Positions 9,050-17,338 of a stretch of DNA of 64,000 nt are shown here, piece after piece (position 1 is the first letter of the stretch; every line of letters begins with the position of its first letter). The stretch covers positions 186,001 to 250,000 of the forward strand of contig NZ_CAKKMS010000004.1 in NCBI RefSeq assembly GCF_918698245.1, given 5' to 3'. The stretch comes from Pedobacter sp. Bi126. GTDB taxonomy: Bacteria > Bacteroidota > Bacteroidia > Sphingobacteriales > Sphingobacteriaceae. Made by a program: the position numbers and the translations under genes. Under the pieces are notes generated by a model. That model worked only from the letters and a program-made list of their open reading frames with translations, did not search any database and had not been told where the DNA came from.

Positions 9050-9739
9050 ATGTCAAAAGAAGTAAAAATATTAATTGTAGAAGATGATGAAAATCTTCGC
9101 TTTCTTGTGGCCCACCGTTTAAAGGCTGAAGGTTATACTGTGCTTGAAGCAAATGATGGCGAAGCTGGTGAAAGAATGATTGTTGCCGATCAGCCTGATA
9201 TTGTTTTATTGGATTGGATGATGCCGGGTAAACAGGGCGCCGAAGTTTGCGAGAATGTGCGCAAGCAAGGATTCGAAAACCTGATCATTATGATGACTGC
9301 AAAAGCGCAGGATGTTGATAAAATTGACGCCTATAACTTTGGTGCATCTGATTATATCACCAAACCATTTAATATGGATGTTTTGGTTGCGATGTTGGAG
9401 AGTAAGGTGAAATTTATTGTGAATAAAGATACTGCCGAAATTCACCGTTTTGGTAATATGGAACATCATCCAAACATCCATACGTTGTTTAGAGATGGAA
9501 AGAAAATCGAATTAACGATATTGGAAAACCGTATCCTCCTTTATTTCTTGCGCAACCCAGGTAAAGTTATTAACCGTGACGAATTGATGTTGGTGGTGTG
9601 GGGTTACAACTCTGATGTGAATACCAGAACACTTGATATGCATATTGTGCGCTTACGTAAGAAGATAGAATTAAACCCTGATAATCCACAATTGTTACAG
9701 ACTGTTAGGGGAGTAGGTTATCGCTTTAATGCGGGATAA
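9050..9739 (+). CDS. OmpR-family response regulator
   Basis: DNA-binding response regulator of 229 residues. The receiver domain (1-120) has the acidic pair D12/D13, the phospho-acceptor D55 in VLLDWMMPG, T102-region MMTAKAQ and the conserved Lys in YITKPFN. The C-terminal winged helix (about 130-227) ends with the OmpR-type recognition helix and wing (TRTLDMHIVRLRKKIE, VRGVGYRF). It is the likely partner of the upstream kinase. Targets cannot be read from the sequence. Confidence 0.95.
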   Translation: MSKEVKILIVEDDENLRFLVAHRLKAEGYTVLEANDGEAGERMIVADQPDIVLLDWMMPGKQGAEVCENVRKQGFENLIIMMTAKAQDVDKIDAYNFGASDYITKPFNMDVLVAMLESKVKFIVNKDTAEIHRFGNMEHHPNIHTLFRDGKKIELTILENRILLYFLRNPGKVINRDELMLVVWGYNSDVNTRTLDMHIVRLRKKIELNPDNPQLLQTVRGVGYRFNAG

Positions 9740-9747
9740 ATATAATT

Positions 9748-9840
9748 CTTGAATGAGAGAATGATTGAATTAGCGAATGTTTTAGGCCTGATGCCGATAT
9801 TCTCTCATTCAATCATTCAAAACTCAATCATTCGAAATTC
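9748..9840. repeat. stop-proximal word-repeat palindrome (TCATTCAA type)
   Basis: Between convergent stop codons. The left arm GAATGAGAGAAT (9751-9762) is perfectly complementary to ATTCTCTCATTC in the right half. Further TGAATGATT-type words repeat on both sides. It is the best-formed member of this word class. Confidence 0.65.
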
Positions 9841-9853
9841 ACTTATGTTTAGT

Positions 9854-11104
9854 CTACGCCCTCTTCAAAGTAAATATAGTTATCTCAGGTAAAATACCAA
9901 CCCTGCCCGGATAACCTAAAAAGCCATAGCCCACATTAACGTAAAGCTGTTGTTTTTGCTCCTGGTACAAACCCGCCCATTCTTTGTAGATGTATTGCAC
10001 CGGGCTCCATTGAACCTCTTTGAAACGAACGCCAAACTGCATTCCATGTGTATGGCCACTGAACATTGCATCTATTTGCGGATATTTCTTTAAAACTTCT
10101 CCACGCCAGTGCGAAGGATCGTGACTAAGCAAAAGTTTAACCGGTAAATCGTCTGTATGTTGAACTGCAAGCTCCATTTTTCCATATTTAGGGAAGCGGC
10201 CCATTCCCCAGTTTTCGATACCTAAAATTCCGATCTCTTCTCCATCTACTTTTAGTCTCCGGTTTTCGTTCATTAGTAAATCGTATCCCATTACCTTATG
10301 CACATCAACCATATCTTTCAGGTTTTTTACCTTGGCAGGAGAAGATTCTTTGCCAAAAAAATAATCACCATAATCGTGGTTTCCCAATGTTGAATATACA
10401 CCTAGAGGTGCTTTTACTTTCGAAAATATATCCTGATAATCTCTTACCTCGTTGGTAAGGTTATTTACTAAATCGCCGGTAAAAAATACGAAATCGGGTT
10501 TCTCGCCCAATAGCATTTCTACACCGCCCTTTACGGCTGTTTTATTGTAAAAGCTTCCAGAGTGGATATCCGAAATCTGTCCCATGGTAATGCCGTCAAA
10601 CGCTTTGGGTAGGTTAGGGAGGATTAAATTTACCCGTCGCACCTGGTAATCGTATGCGCCAGAAATAATGCCCCAGCTTAATGAAGTTAAGGGTACCGCT
10701 GCTGCTACCAATCCGGCTTTAACCAGAAACTCAGAGCGTGAAATGGGTTCTGCTGTTGTACTTTGTGCTGTTGAAACTTCACTTTTTTTGTTCCTCCTGA
10801 AAATTTTAATGAATAACCTTCGTAAATCATCCAGGATCAAAAATGGAAGCATAGCCAGTTTACAGGCAACGGTTAAAAAGAAGGCAACCAAAATAATGGC
10901 CCTTAACGTAAGGAAAAGGTTGAGGTAAATGCCGCAGAAAACGCCGAAAATCAAAAGCAGGCTATAACTCCAATAGGCAATAGCGAATACTTTTTTAGTA
11001 GTCGGTTTCCATTTTTTAAAAACAGCGATTATGGCTTTGTAACAATAAATGTCAAAAGCAATGATGAATATGCAGGCGGCAATGATGAAAGGTAGTCTTC
11101 CCAT
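9854..11104 (-). CDS. membrane-anchored metallophosphoesterase (YkuE-like)
   Basis: Calcineurin-like phosphoesterase of 416 residues. Two or three N-terminal membrane helices (about 4-25, 42-64, 68-92), a basic linker, and an internal hydrophobic stretch (FLVKAGLVAAAVPLTS, 126-141) that looks like a residual Tat/SPase region. The catalytic domain follows with all dimetal motifs: ISDIHSG (D179, H181), FTGDLVN, LGNHDYG, LLSHDP and FSGHTHG. Relatives hydrolyse phospholipid headgroups or UDP-diacylglucosamine-like substrates; the substrate is not known here. It is transcribed alone. Confidence 0.85.
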   Translation of the reverse strand: MGRLPFIIAACIFIIAFDIYCYKAIIAVFKKWKPTTKKVFAIAYWSYSLLLIFGVFCGIYLNLFLTLRAIILVAFFLTVACKLAMLPFLILDDLRRLFIKIFRRNKKSEVSTAQSTTAEPISRSEFLVKAGLVAAAVPLTSLSWGIISGAYDYQVRRVNLILPNLPKAFDGITMGQISDIHSGSFYNKTAVKGGVEMLLGEKPDFVFFTGDLVNNLTNEVRDYQDIFSKVKAPLGVYSTLGNHDYGDYFFGKESSPAKVKNLKDMVDVHKVMGYDLLMNENRRLKVDGEEIGILGIENWGMGRFPKYGKMELAVQHTDDLPVKLLLSHDPSHWRGEVLKKYPQIDAMFSGHTHGMQFGVRFKEVQWSPVQYIYKEWAGLYQEQKQQLYVNVGYGFLGYPGRVGILPEITIFTLKRA

Positions 11105-11163
11105 ACGATCGGGTTATTCGAGTTAAATTAAAAATTTAGACAGGTTCTTTTGACCTGTCTAAA

Positions 11164-11925
11164 TTAAGTATTTGAAGTAAATAAATTATCTAATATTCGT
11201 TGAGGATGATCTAAAAAAGCTTTATAAACCCGATAAACTTCCGATTCCTCATATTTAACCTTGGCTATTTTATTTTCCGACATTTCGTATATCCAGGCAT
11301 TGGGGTATGATAATAAGATCGGAGAGTGTGTTGCGATAATGAATTGGGCATTTTTGTTTACCAGACTATTGATTTTGGATAACATAGCAATTTGTTTTGT
11401 AGCCGAAAGGGCCGATTCGGGCTCATCGAGGATATAAACACCATGGCCACTAAAGCGGTTCATAAACAGCGACCAAAAAGATTCTCCGTGCGATTGTTCA
11501 TGTAAGGAAATGCCTCCGTAAGAATCTATTATCTTAGTTAAAGATATAGGGATATCTGGGTCATCTTCATCAAGTTTGTCAATCTCGCTGGCAACATTGT
11601 AGAAACTTTCTCCCCTTAAAAAGAAACCATCCTTAATTTGTTTGAAACTTTTAGTTATCGCTAGATAGTTATGCAATGCAGAATGTGTTGCTGTGCTTTT
11701 AAAATTGAAATTTTTACCTCCGCCCTCTGCATTGAAACCAAGATAAACTGCAATAGCTTCAATCAGGGTTGATTTTCCAACCCCGTTTTCGCCGGTAAAA
11801 AAGGTAACATTAGGATGGAAGTCTAACTTTTCAAAAGATTTTAAGCATGGAATATTAAACGGATACCCATTAGGAAGGTGCTCTTGTTTTAACCTTAGCG
11901 ATAAAAGATATCCGTTAAACTCCAT
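11164..11925 (-). CDS. ABC/SMC-like AAA ATPase
   Basis: Soluble ATPase of 253 residues of the RecF/SMC-like AAA_21/AAA_23 class, without a coiled-coil insertion. Walker A is GENGVGKS (45-52), a degenerate signature lies near QSHGES (144-149), Walker B is YILDEPES (D167, E168), and the switch histidine is H200 in IIATHSP. Relatives occur alone or in defence and repair operons. Here it starts 5 bp after the MoxR-like gene, so it is probably co-translated with it, but no nuclease partner is nearby. Substrate and role unknown. Confidence 0.8.
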   Translation of the reverse strand: MEFNGYLLSLRLKQEHLPNGYPFNIPCLKSFEKLDFHPNVTFFTGENGVGKSTLIEAIAVYLGFNAEGGGKNFNFKSTATHSALHNYLAITKSFKQIKDGFFLRGESFYNVASEIDKLDEDDPDIPISLTKIIDSYGGISLHEQSHGESFWSLFMNRFSGHGVYILDEPESALSATKQIAMLSKINSLVNKNAQFIIATHSPILLSYPNAWIYEMSENKIAKVKYEESEVYRVYKAFLDHPQRILDNLFTSNT

Positions 11926-11930
11926 TAATT

Positions 11931-13418
11931 TTATCTGAAATCGTCTTCATCCTCTTCTTCGTCAAATTCGGCGTTAAATAAACTGCCAAACATATCAGAG
12001 AAACCAAAGCCGCCATTTAAATAATTTTTGCTCAATTGCGAATATTCAGCTAAACCATGCAATACGAACTCCATTAACAATAAAGTTTGATTTTCGCTTA
12101 ATTTAGGATGAAACTTCTTTACCAGATCGTATAAACTCGGTACCAGCATCAGCGCTTTTTTATACTGTGCATTGGTTAAAGCATCGGTAACATCTACATT
12201 GTTGCCTTCCGTAAACCATTCGGTTACTTCGGTATAAGGATTGGCCGTTTTACTTTTCTTTGCTTTTTCAGGATCAGGGAAGTAACGCGCAAATAACGTT
12301 TTAACCGCTTTGCCGATTAAGGTTGTAGCTACATGCGCTGGCCCTTCAAGTTCGCCTTCGTAAACCAGTTCTATTTTACCTGTTATTGCCGGGATAATTC
12401 CTGCAAGGTCAGATAGGCGGACAAAAGTATTTTTCTCGCCTGCAATCAGCATTCTTCTTTCAGCCGTGCTGATTAAATTTTCATAAGCAGAAATGGTTAA
12501 CCTGGCAGAAACGCCTGATTTTTGATCGATATATTCACTTTTACGTGCCTCAAAAGCAATCTGCTCGATTAAATCCTTTACCAATCCATCGGCCTCAATA
12601 TTGGCTTTTTGATCGGTGGTTAATTTTGCCTCCTGAAAAGTAATTTTGCGCGAAATTTCTATGGTTTTAGGGTAGTGCGTCAAAATCTGACTTTCAATCC
12701 TATCCTTCAAAGGTGTTACAATGCTTCCACGGTTGGTGTAATCCTCAGGGTTTGCGGTAAATACAAACTGAATATCCAGGGGTAAACGCAGTTTAAAACC
12801 ACGGATCTGGATATCCTTCTCCTGCAGCATGTTAAATAATGCCACCTGGATACGGGCCTGTAAATCCGGAAGCTCATTAATCACGAAAATGCTGCGGTGT
12901 GCACGCGGAATTAAACCAAAGTGGATTACACGCTCATCATTATAGGTTAATTTCAATGTTGCGGCTTTAATGGGGTCAACATCACCGATTAAATCTGCAA
13001 CGGTAACGTCGGGCGTGGCCAGTTTTTCGGTATACCTTTCGCTACGGTGCAACCAGGCAATTTCAGTATCATCGCCTTTTATGGCAATTTCGTTTTTAGC
13101 ATACCATGAAATCGGGTTCAATGGATCATCAAAAATCTCACTTCCGGCAACATATGGTACATATTCATCCAATAGGTTTACCATTAAACGGGCAATCCGT
13201 GTTTTAGCCTGCCCACGCAAACCTAAAAGTAAAATATTGTGGCGCGATAAAATGGCGGTTTGTAATTCAGGAATCACCGTTTCATCGTAGCCGATAATGC
13301 CCTCAAATTCGGTTTTTTTATCGCGGAGAACTTTAATCAGATTTTCCCTGAGCTCTTCCTTTACAGATCTCGATTTATATCCTGTAGTTTTTAATTCGCC
13401 TAATGTGGTGTTTTGCAT
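11931..13418 (-). CDS. MoxR/BchI-like AAA+ ATPase
   Basis: AAA+ ATPase of 495 residues resembling magnesium-chelatase subunit I and MoxR proteins. Walker A is GLRGQAKT (66-73), Walker B reads FVINELPD with Asn in place of the usual Asp before Glu, sensor 1 lies in FVFTANPEDYT, and the arginine-finger region in PLKDRIESQI. The C-terminal 120 residues are acidic, ending EFDEEEDEDDF. Such ATPases work with a VWA-domain partner as chaperones that insert metal or activate other proteins; the VWA gene lies directly upstream in the same direction. Not chlorophyll synthesis: no other chelatase subunit is present. Confidence 0.85.
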   Translation of the reverse strand: MQNTTLGELKTTGYKSRSVKEELRENLIKVLRDKKTEFEGIIGYDETVIPELQTAILSRHNILLLGLRGQAKTRIARLMVNLLDEYVPYVAGSEIFDDPLNPISWYAKNEIAIKGDDTEIAWLHRSERYTEKLATPDVTVADLIGDVDPIKAATLKLTYNDERVIHFGLIPRAHRSIFVINELPDLQARIQVALFNMLQEKDIQIRGFKLRLPLDIQFVFTANPEDYTNRGSIVTPLKDRIESQILTHYPKTIEISRKITFQEAKLTTDQKANIEADGLVKDLIEQIAFEARKSEYIDQKSGVSARLTISAYENLISTAERRMLIAGEKNTFVRLSDLAGIIPAITGKIELVYEGELEGPAHVATTLIGKAVKTLFARYFPDPEKAKKSKTANPYTEVTEWFTEGNNVDVTDALTNAQYKKALMLVPSLYDLVKKFHPKLSENQTLLLMEFVLHGLAEYSQLSKNYLNGGFGFSDMFGSLFNAEFDEEEDEDDFR

Positions 13419-13429
13419 CTTTTAAAATG

Positions 13430-13577
13430 GGTTTAAGGTTTAGGGTTTAGGGTTTAAGGTTGCAGCACGCAACATCAATCGCTAAATCTTCCCTTGTTTA
13501 AATGTTTCTAAGACTCGTTAAATAGGTCTTTTCGGCTTTAGGTTTTACCTTAAACCTTCCACCTTTTGCCCTCTACC
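13430..13577. repeat. word-repeat spacer with TTTAGGG heptamers
   Basis: Between the VWA and AAA+ genes. TTTAAGGTTTAGGGTTTAGG runs as heptamers on the left; the right end carries ACCTTAAACCTTCCACC, largely complementary. The transcript from the VWA gene could form a long hairpin directly after its stop codon. Confidence 0.55.
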
Positions 13578-14675
13578 TTATTTAACCGTCTTACGTCTGT
13601 TTTTAATGTAATCTTCAAAAATGTATTCGCCCAACCCATTTAACGAGCTATAAAAAGCCCTGCCGCCATTAATTTCGGTAAACTGGCGCACAAACTGTTG
13701 CAGGTAAGGGTCTTTGGCAATCATAAATGTAGTAATCGGGATCTTCAGGCGCTTACATTGGGCAGCCATGTTTAAGGTTTTATTAATTACCTTCCTATCC
13801 AACCCCATACTGTTTTTATAGTATTTGCCATTTTCTTTTAAGCAGGTTGGTTTTCCGTCGGTAATCATGAAAATCTGCTTGTTATGCGTTTTTCTGCGAC
13901 GGAGTAAATCAGCAGCCAATTCTAATCCCGCATAAGTATTGGTATGATAAGGGCCAACCTGTAAATAAGGCAGGTCTTTCACGCTAATTGGCCAGGCATC
14001 ATTTCCGAAAACCACAATGTCTAAAGTATCTTTAGGGTATTTCGTTTTAATCAGCTCGGCCAAAGCCATCGCAACTTTTTTTGCAGGGGTAATCCGGTCT
14101 TCGCCATATAGGATCATCGAGTGCGAAATATCGATCATCAATACGGTAGATGTTAAGGTTTTAAAATCCTTTTCCTCTACTTCCAGATCGCGATCGGTTA
14201 AGGTAAAATCACCAATCCCATGGTTAATCTGCGCATTATGGATAGAAGCCGTCATATCAATCTGATCCAAGCTATCCCCAAAGCTGTATTCGCGTCTATC
14301 GGCATTTTTTTCTTCACCAACTCCTGATTGGTTACTGTTGTGATTTCCCCGTCCTGACTTTTTTAGTTTCCCAAAAATTTCATCAAGGGCCGATTTGCGG
14401 ATAGTCTGTTCGGTTTTGGCTGTTATTTTAAATTCCCCAGATTGATTGTCTTCCGTAAGATAACCTTTGTCTTTCAGGTCGTCGATAAAATTACCAATCC
14501 CATAATCATTATTGGTTAGTTTATATTGTTTGTCGAGCTCATTCAGCCAGCTTAAAGCCTCTGCTGCATCTCCAGCTGTATAATTCAGCAGTTCGCTAAA
14601 TAATTTCAGCAACTCATCAAACCCACCCTTTGGCGCATCGCCCGGCTTATAATCAGAAAAACGAAAACCTCTCAT
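13578..14675 (-). CDS. VWA-domain protein, partner of the MoxR-like ATPase
   Basis: Protein of 365 residues. The N-terminal half is helical and charged. The C-terminal half is a von Willebrand A domain with the MIDAS motif DISHS (D182, S184, S186), a conserved Thr/Asp loop in YAGLELAADLL and MITDGKPT. It resembles the BchD/CoxE group that teams with MoxR ATPases. It heads the minus-strand group VWA - AAA+ - ATPase. Its likely role is to bind a client and a divalent metal while the AAA+ ring remodels it; the client is unknown. No signal peptide, so cytoplasmic. Confidence 0.85.
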   Translation of the reverse strand: MRGFRFSDYKPGDAPKGGFDELLKLFSELLNYTAGDAAEALSWLNELDKQYKLTNNDYGIGNFIDDLKDKGYLTEDNQSGEFKITAKTEQTIRKSALDEIFGKLKKSGRGNHNSNQSGVGEEKNADRREYSFGDSLDQIDMTASIHNAQINHGIGDFTLTDRDLEVEEKDFKTLTSTVLMIDISHSMILYGEDRITPAKKVAMALAELIKTKYPKDTLDIVVFGNDAWPISVKDLPYLQVGPYHTNTYAGLELAADLLRRRKTHNKQIFMITDGKPTCLKENGKYYKNSMGLDRKVINKTLNMAAQCKRLKIPITTFMIAKDPYLQQFVRQFTEINGGRAFYSSLNGLGEYIFEDYIKNRRKTVK

Positions 14676-15001
14676 GTGCTTGTATTAACGATTTATCGAA
14701 GATAAAAGTTTCGCTTTGTATTAATTTAAGCGCGGTGTCATATTTGGAACAAAGCAGAAAGGTAAAAGCTGAAAGACCAAAGCAGATTGAATTGCCAACT
14801 GAAAACTGTCAAACTGATCTGGGCGTTTCCCAATCCCGTGAAAAACGGGAAAGGGGCGGGCTTTTCAGGGCTACGCTTCGCTTCGGTACCAATGAAATAT
14901 TGGTACTGAACCCTTACAATCCCTAACGCAAAACCCACCGTTTCAGATCAGATCTAAAATTCCGTGTTAATCCGTGTCTCCGTGGCAACAAAGCAGAATG
15001 C
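14676..15001. other. intergenic region, no gene seen
   Basis: 326 bp. It holds a short hairpin (CCCGT-GAAAA-ACGGG, 14835-14849), then GGGGCGGGCTTTTCAGGG and CTACGCTTCGCTTCGG, and near the end TCCGTGTTAATCCGTGTCTC. These look like fragments of dispersed intergenic repeats. Open frames across it have no coding look. Confidence 0.5.
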
Positions 15002-15883
15002 TTAACCCAATGCCATATGGTAAATCTTTTTATTGTAATTAGGGTTTGCGCCAGGCTGAGAGGCTACAAATGCCCCAACTTTGCAGGCGTTATCTAATGT
15101 GGTCTCCATAGGGTAACCCTGTAGATAACAGGCAATAAATGTAGCCAAAAAGGCATCTCCGGCACCAACTGTATCGGCCACTTGTACTTTGTAACCAGCA
15201 TGTTTAAACAACTTGCCATCTTTTAACACGCAGGCACCTTTATCACCAAGCGTGAGACAGATCATTTCAATGTTAAACTGACCGGAAAGTTGCTTTAAAA
15301 GTTGCTCATCCGTATTGCCAGTTAAAGCAAACGTTTCTTTTACCCATAAAATTTCATCTTCATTTATTTTTAGGATATCTGCTTTTGCCAAAAGTGTTTC
15401 AATTAGTTCTTTTGTATAAAAAGGCGCACGGAGGTTTATGTCGAATATTTTAGTCTTGGCATTTTCTAAGAGTGTAAGAATAGTTTTTTTAGATCGTTCA
15501 TCCCGGCAGGTTAAGCTGCAATATACCAATGCATCTGCCTGTTTTACAGCGGCCATGCTTTCCTCGCTGATTTTGATTTCATCCCAGGCTACAGGCTGTT
15601 TAATCGTATAAGTGGCTTGATGGTTTTCATCCAACTGCACTACAACCGTACTGGTTGGTAATTCGGCGTTTACTTGGATCAAATCAGTTGCAAAATGATT
15701 GCTGGTTAGAAAATCGAATAGTTCTTTTCCATTTTCATCATCACCAATTGCGCTAATAAAACTGCTGTCTATACTTTGTTTGTGCAAATTAAGCGCAACG
15801 TTCATGCTCGAGCCGCCAGCTTTTTTACCTTCTGGGAAAACATCCCAGAGTATTTCGCCAATTGTGATTACTTTATTTTGCAT
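15002..15883 (-). CDS. PfkB-family sugar kinase, fructokinase-like
   Basis: Ribokinase-fold kinase of 293 residues. The N-terminal signature ITIGEILWDVFPEGKKAGGS and Asn-rich VALNLHKQ match fructokinases (ScrK/FrkB type). The C-terminal ATP-binding and catalytic signature is DTVGAGDAFLATFI, with the catalytic Asp in GAGDAF. It phosphorylates a hexose, most likely fructose to fructose-6-phosphate, at the expense of ATP. There is no transporter or hydrolase beside it, so the substrate is inferred from similarity alone. Upstream, 93 bp away, a divergent SnoaL-like gene starts. Confidence 0.8.
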   Translation of the reverse strand: MQNKVITIGEILWDVFPEGKKAGGSSMNVALNLHKQSIDSSFISAIGDDENGKELFDFLTSNHFATDLIQVNAELPTSTVVVQLDENHQATYTIKQPVAWDEIKISEESMAAVKQADALVYCSLTCRDERSKKTILTLLENAKTKIFDINLRAPFYTKELIETLLAKADILKINEDEILWVKETFALTGNTDEQLLKQLSGQFNIEMICLTLGDKGACVLKDGKLFKHAGYKVQVADTVGAGDAFLATFIACYLQGYPMETTLDNACKVGAFVASQPGANPNYNKKIYHMALG

Positions 15884-15976
15884 AGGAGATTTATAGATAT
15901 GTAAATAAAGAATTTTTATGCATGGAACAAAATAATTTGTTTCATATCTTTAATTTTTACCTCAACTTAAATAACC

Positions 15977-16402
15977 ATGAAAAGAATACTTGTAATTGCA
16001 TTGTTTTTAGCTTCCTTTAGTGCTTTTGCTCAAAATGCAAATGATAAACAAGCCATACTTAATTTACTCGAAAAGCAACGCGCAGATTGGAACAAAGGCG
16101 ATGTTGAAGCCTTTATGCAGGGTTATGAAAAATCGGATAGTTTACTTTTTGTAGGTAAAAACGGACCAACTTATGGCTGGCAAAAAACATTGGATAATTA
16201 TAAAAAGCGCTATCCGGATAAATCGGCAATGGGTTTTTTGGTGTTTGGAATTAAAAAGGTCGATTTTTTAAAGCCTGATCTGGCTTTTGTATTGGGCAGC
16301 TGGAATGTTAAACGCGAAAAGGATGAACTTAAAGGATATTTTACCTTGTTAATTAAAAAAATTAAGGGCGAATGGAAAGTGGTTGCTGATCATAGTAGCT
16401 AA
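15977..16402 (+). CDS. exported SnoaL/DUF4440-like protein
   Basis: Secreted protein of 141 residues: signal peptide MKRILVIALFLASFSAFAQ followed by an NTF2-like cone fold (AILNLLEKQRADWNKGDVEAFMQGYEK; then LAFVLGSWNVKRE, GYFTLLIKKIKGEWKVVADHSS). The family (DUF4440/SnoaL) includes many non-enzymatic ligand-binding proteins; no catalytic residues can be assigned. Monocistronic. Confidence 0.8.
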   Translation: MKRILVIALFLASFSAFAQNANDKQAILNLLEKQRADWNKGDVEAFMQGYEKSDSLLFVGKNGPTYGWQKTLDNYKKRYPDKSAMGFLVFGIKKVDFLKPDLAFVLGSWNVKREKDELKGYFTLLIKKIKGEWKVVADHSS

Positions 16403-16424
16403 GGATGGAAGGTTTTGATTAAAT

Positions 16425-16495
16425 CGTCATTCTCAACTTGATTGGGAATCGTAATGCAATAGGCTTTAAGATTCCCCGCTTGCGCGGGAATGACG
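16425..16495. repeat. CGTCATTC...GAATGACG intergenic element, copy 1
   Basis: Imperfect palindrome whose ends read CGTCATTCTC and GGGAATGACG. Its reverse complement matches the outer parts of the element at 51456-51574, including ATTCCCGCGCAAGCGGG-like and AATCTTAAAG segments, so the two are copies in opposite orientation. Confidence 0.6.
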
Positions 16496-16508
16496 GCCAA
16501 CTTTATAG

Positions 16509-16617
16509 TCCTCGTTTGTAACGAGGATTCGTGTGATCAGCATTTTTAATGCTGTTTAAATTAATTTAAGGGCGATAAAATCGCCCTTCTCATGCGTCCC
16601 GATTGCAAATCGGGACG
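16509..16617. repeat. array of four short hairpins with 3-nt loops
   Basis: Four perfect inverted repeats in 109 bp: TCCTCGTT-TGT-AACGAGGA (16509-16527), CAGCATT-TTT-AATGCTG (16538-16554), AAGGGCGAT-AAA-ATCGCCCTT (16568-16588), CGTCCCGATT-GCA-AATCGGGACG (16595-16617). Each has a three-base loop. It lies between two convergent genes and could serve as a compound terminator, or be a REP-like element. Confidence 0.65.
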
Positions 16618-16622
16618 ATTAT

Positions 16623-17237
16623 TTATTCTCCCAACTTAAAATCCTTATAATAATAATCCCTATCTGTATCTGTTAACTGGCGGATTACCCTGCATGGATT
16701 TCCTGCGGCAAAAACATTATCCGGAATATCCCTGGTTACGATACTACCTGATCCGATGACCACATTTGATCCGATTTTTACCCCTGGATTAATCACTACA
16801 TTTCCGCCGATCCAAACACTGTTGCCAATGGTCACTTCCTGTGCCCATTCATATTCCTGATCGCGTAAATGTGCATGAATAGGATGGCCTGCGGTATAAA
16901 TAGCCACATTTGGTGCAATAAAAACGCTATTGCCAATGCGTACCTTGGCACAATCTAAAATGACGAGGTTAAAATTTGCGTAAAAATTATCGCCAATTTC
17001 GATGTTGTAGCCATAATCGCATCTAAACGGAGGTTCTACGTAAAACATCCGTTCTGTTTTCCCGAATAACCTTTTTAATAGCTCTTTCCGTTGTTTGATA
17101 AATTTTGGCGCTAGGTTGTTAAACTCGAAAACAATTTCACGCGCTTTTAATCTTTCTTTTGATAGTTCTTCTCCGCTAGCCTGATAAGCTTTGCCGGCCA
17201 GCATTTTTTCTTTTTCGCTAAGGATATTGTTTTCCAT
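16623..17237 (-). CDS. maltose/galactoside O-acetyltransferase-like
   Basis: Hexapeptide-repeat (left-handed beta-helix) acetyltransferase, 204 aa. The N-terminal Mac domain (KMLAGKAYQASGEELSKER) is followed by the LbH core with IGDNFYANFN, IGNSVFIAPNVAIYTAGHPI (catalytic His118) and IGNSVWIGGNVVINPGVKIG, ending GNPCRVIRQL. This matches LacA/Maa/NodL enzymes that move acetyl from acetyl-CoA to a sugar hydroxyl. The natural acceptor is unknown. It is transcribed away from the cupin gene block, which may or may not share its transcript. Confidence 0.88.
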   Translation of the reverse strand: MENNILSEKEKMLAGKAYQASGEELSKERLKAREIVFEFNNLAPKFIKQRKELLKRLFGKTERMFYVEPPFRCDYGYNIEIGDNFYANFNLVILDCAKVRIGNSVFIAPNVAIYTAGHPIHAHLRDQEYEWAQEVTIGNSVWIGGNVVINPGVKIGSNVVIGSGSIVTRDIPDNVFAAGNPCRVIRQLTDTDRDYYYKDFKLGE

Positions 17238-17284
17238 CTTAGGTATCTGATTTTTTAATTCCCGGTGTTAAGCGCAATTATAAC

Positions 17285-17313
17285 AAAAAAGGGGCTATCG
17301 TAACCGATGCCCC
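17285..17313 (-). terminator. intrinsic terminator of the cupin-DUF3050-cupin group
   Basis: On the minus strand GGGGCATCGG...CGATAGCCCC forms a hairpin (one bulged base) followed by TTTTTTG. It lies 26 bp after the stop codon of the cupin gene at 17339. Confidence 0.7.
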
Positions 17314-17338
17314 GTTGTATTTTAATTTTCAATAATTT

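Noticed and set aside
13430..13470. Telomere-like TTTAGGG repeat as a chromosome end or eukaryotic contamination
   Set aside because: Only a few units, embedded between bacterial genes, and of the same design as other word-repeat spacers.
14630..14938. Open frames on both strands between the VWA and sugar kinase genes
   Set aside because: They run over dispersed repeat fragments and overlap the VWA start; no protein-like pattern.
16509..16617. Hairpin array as an integron attC or a riboswitch
   Set aside because: No integrase, no cassette structure, and it lies between convergent 3' ends rather than in a leader.
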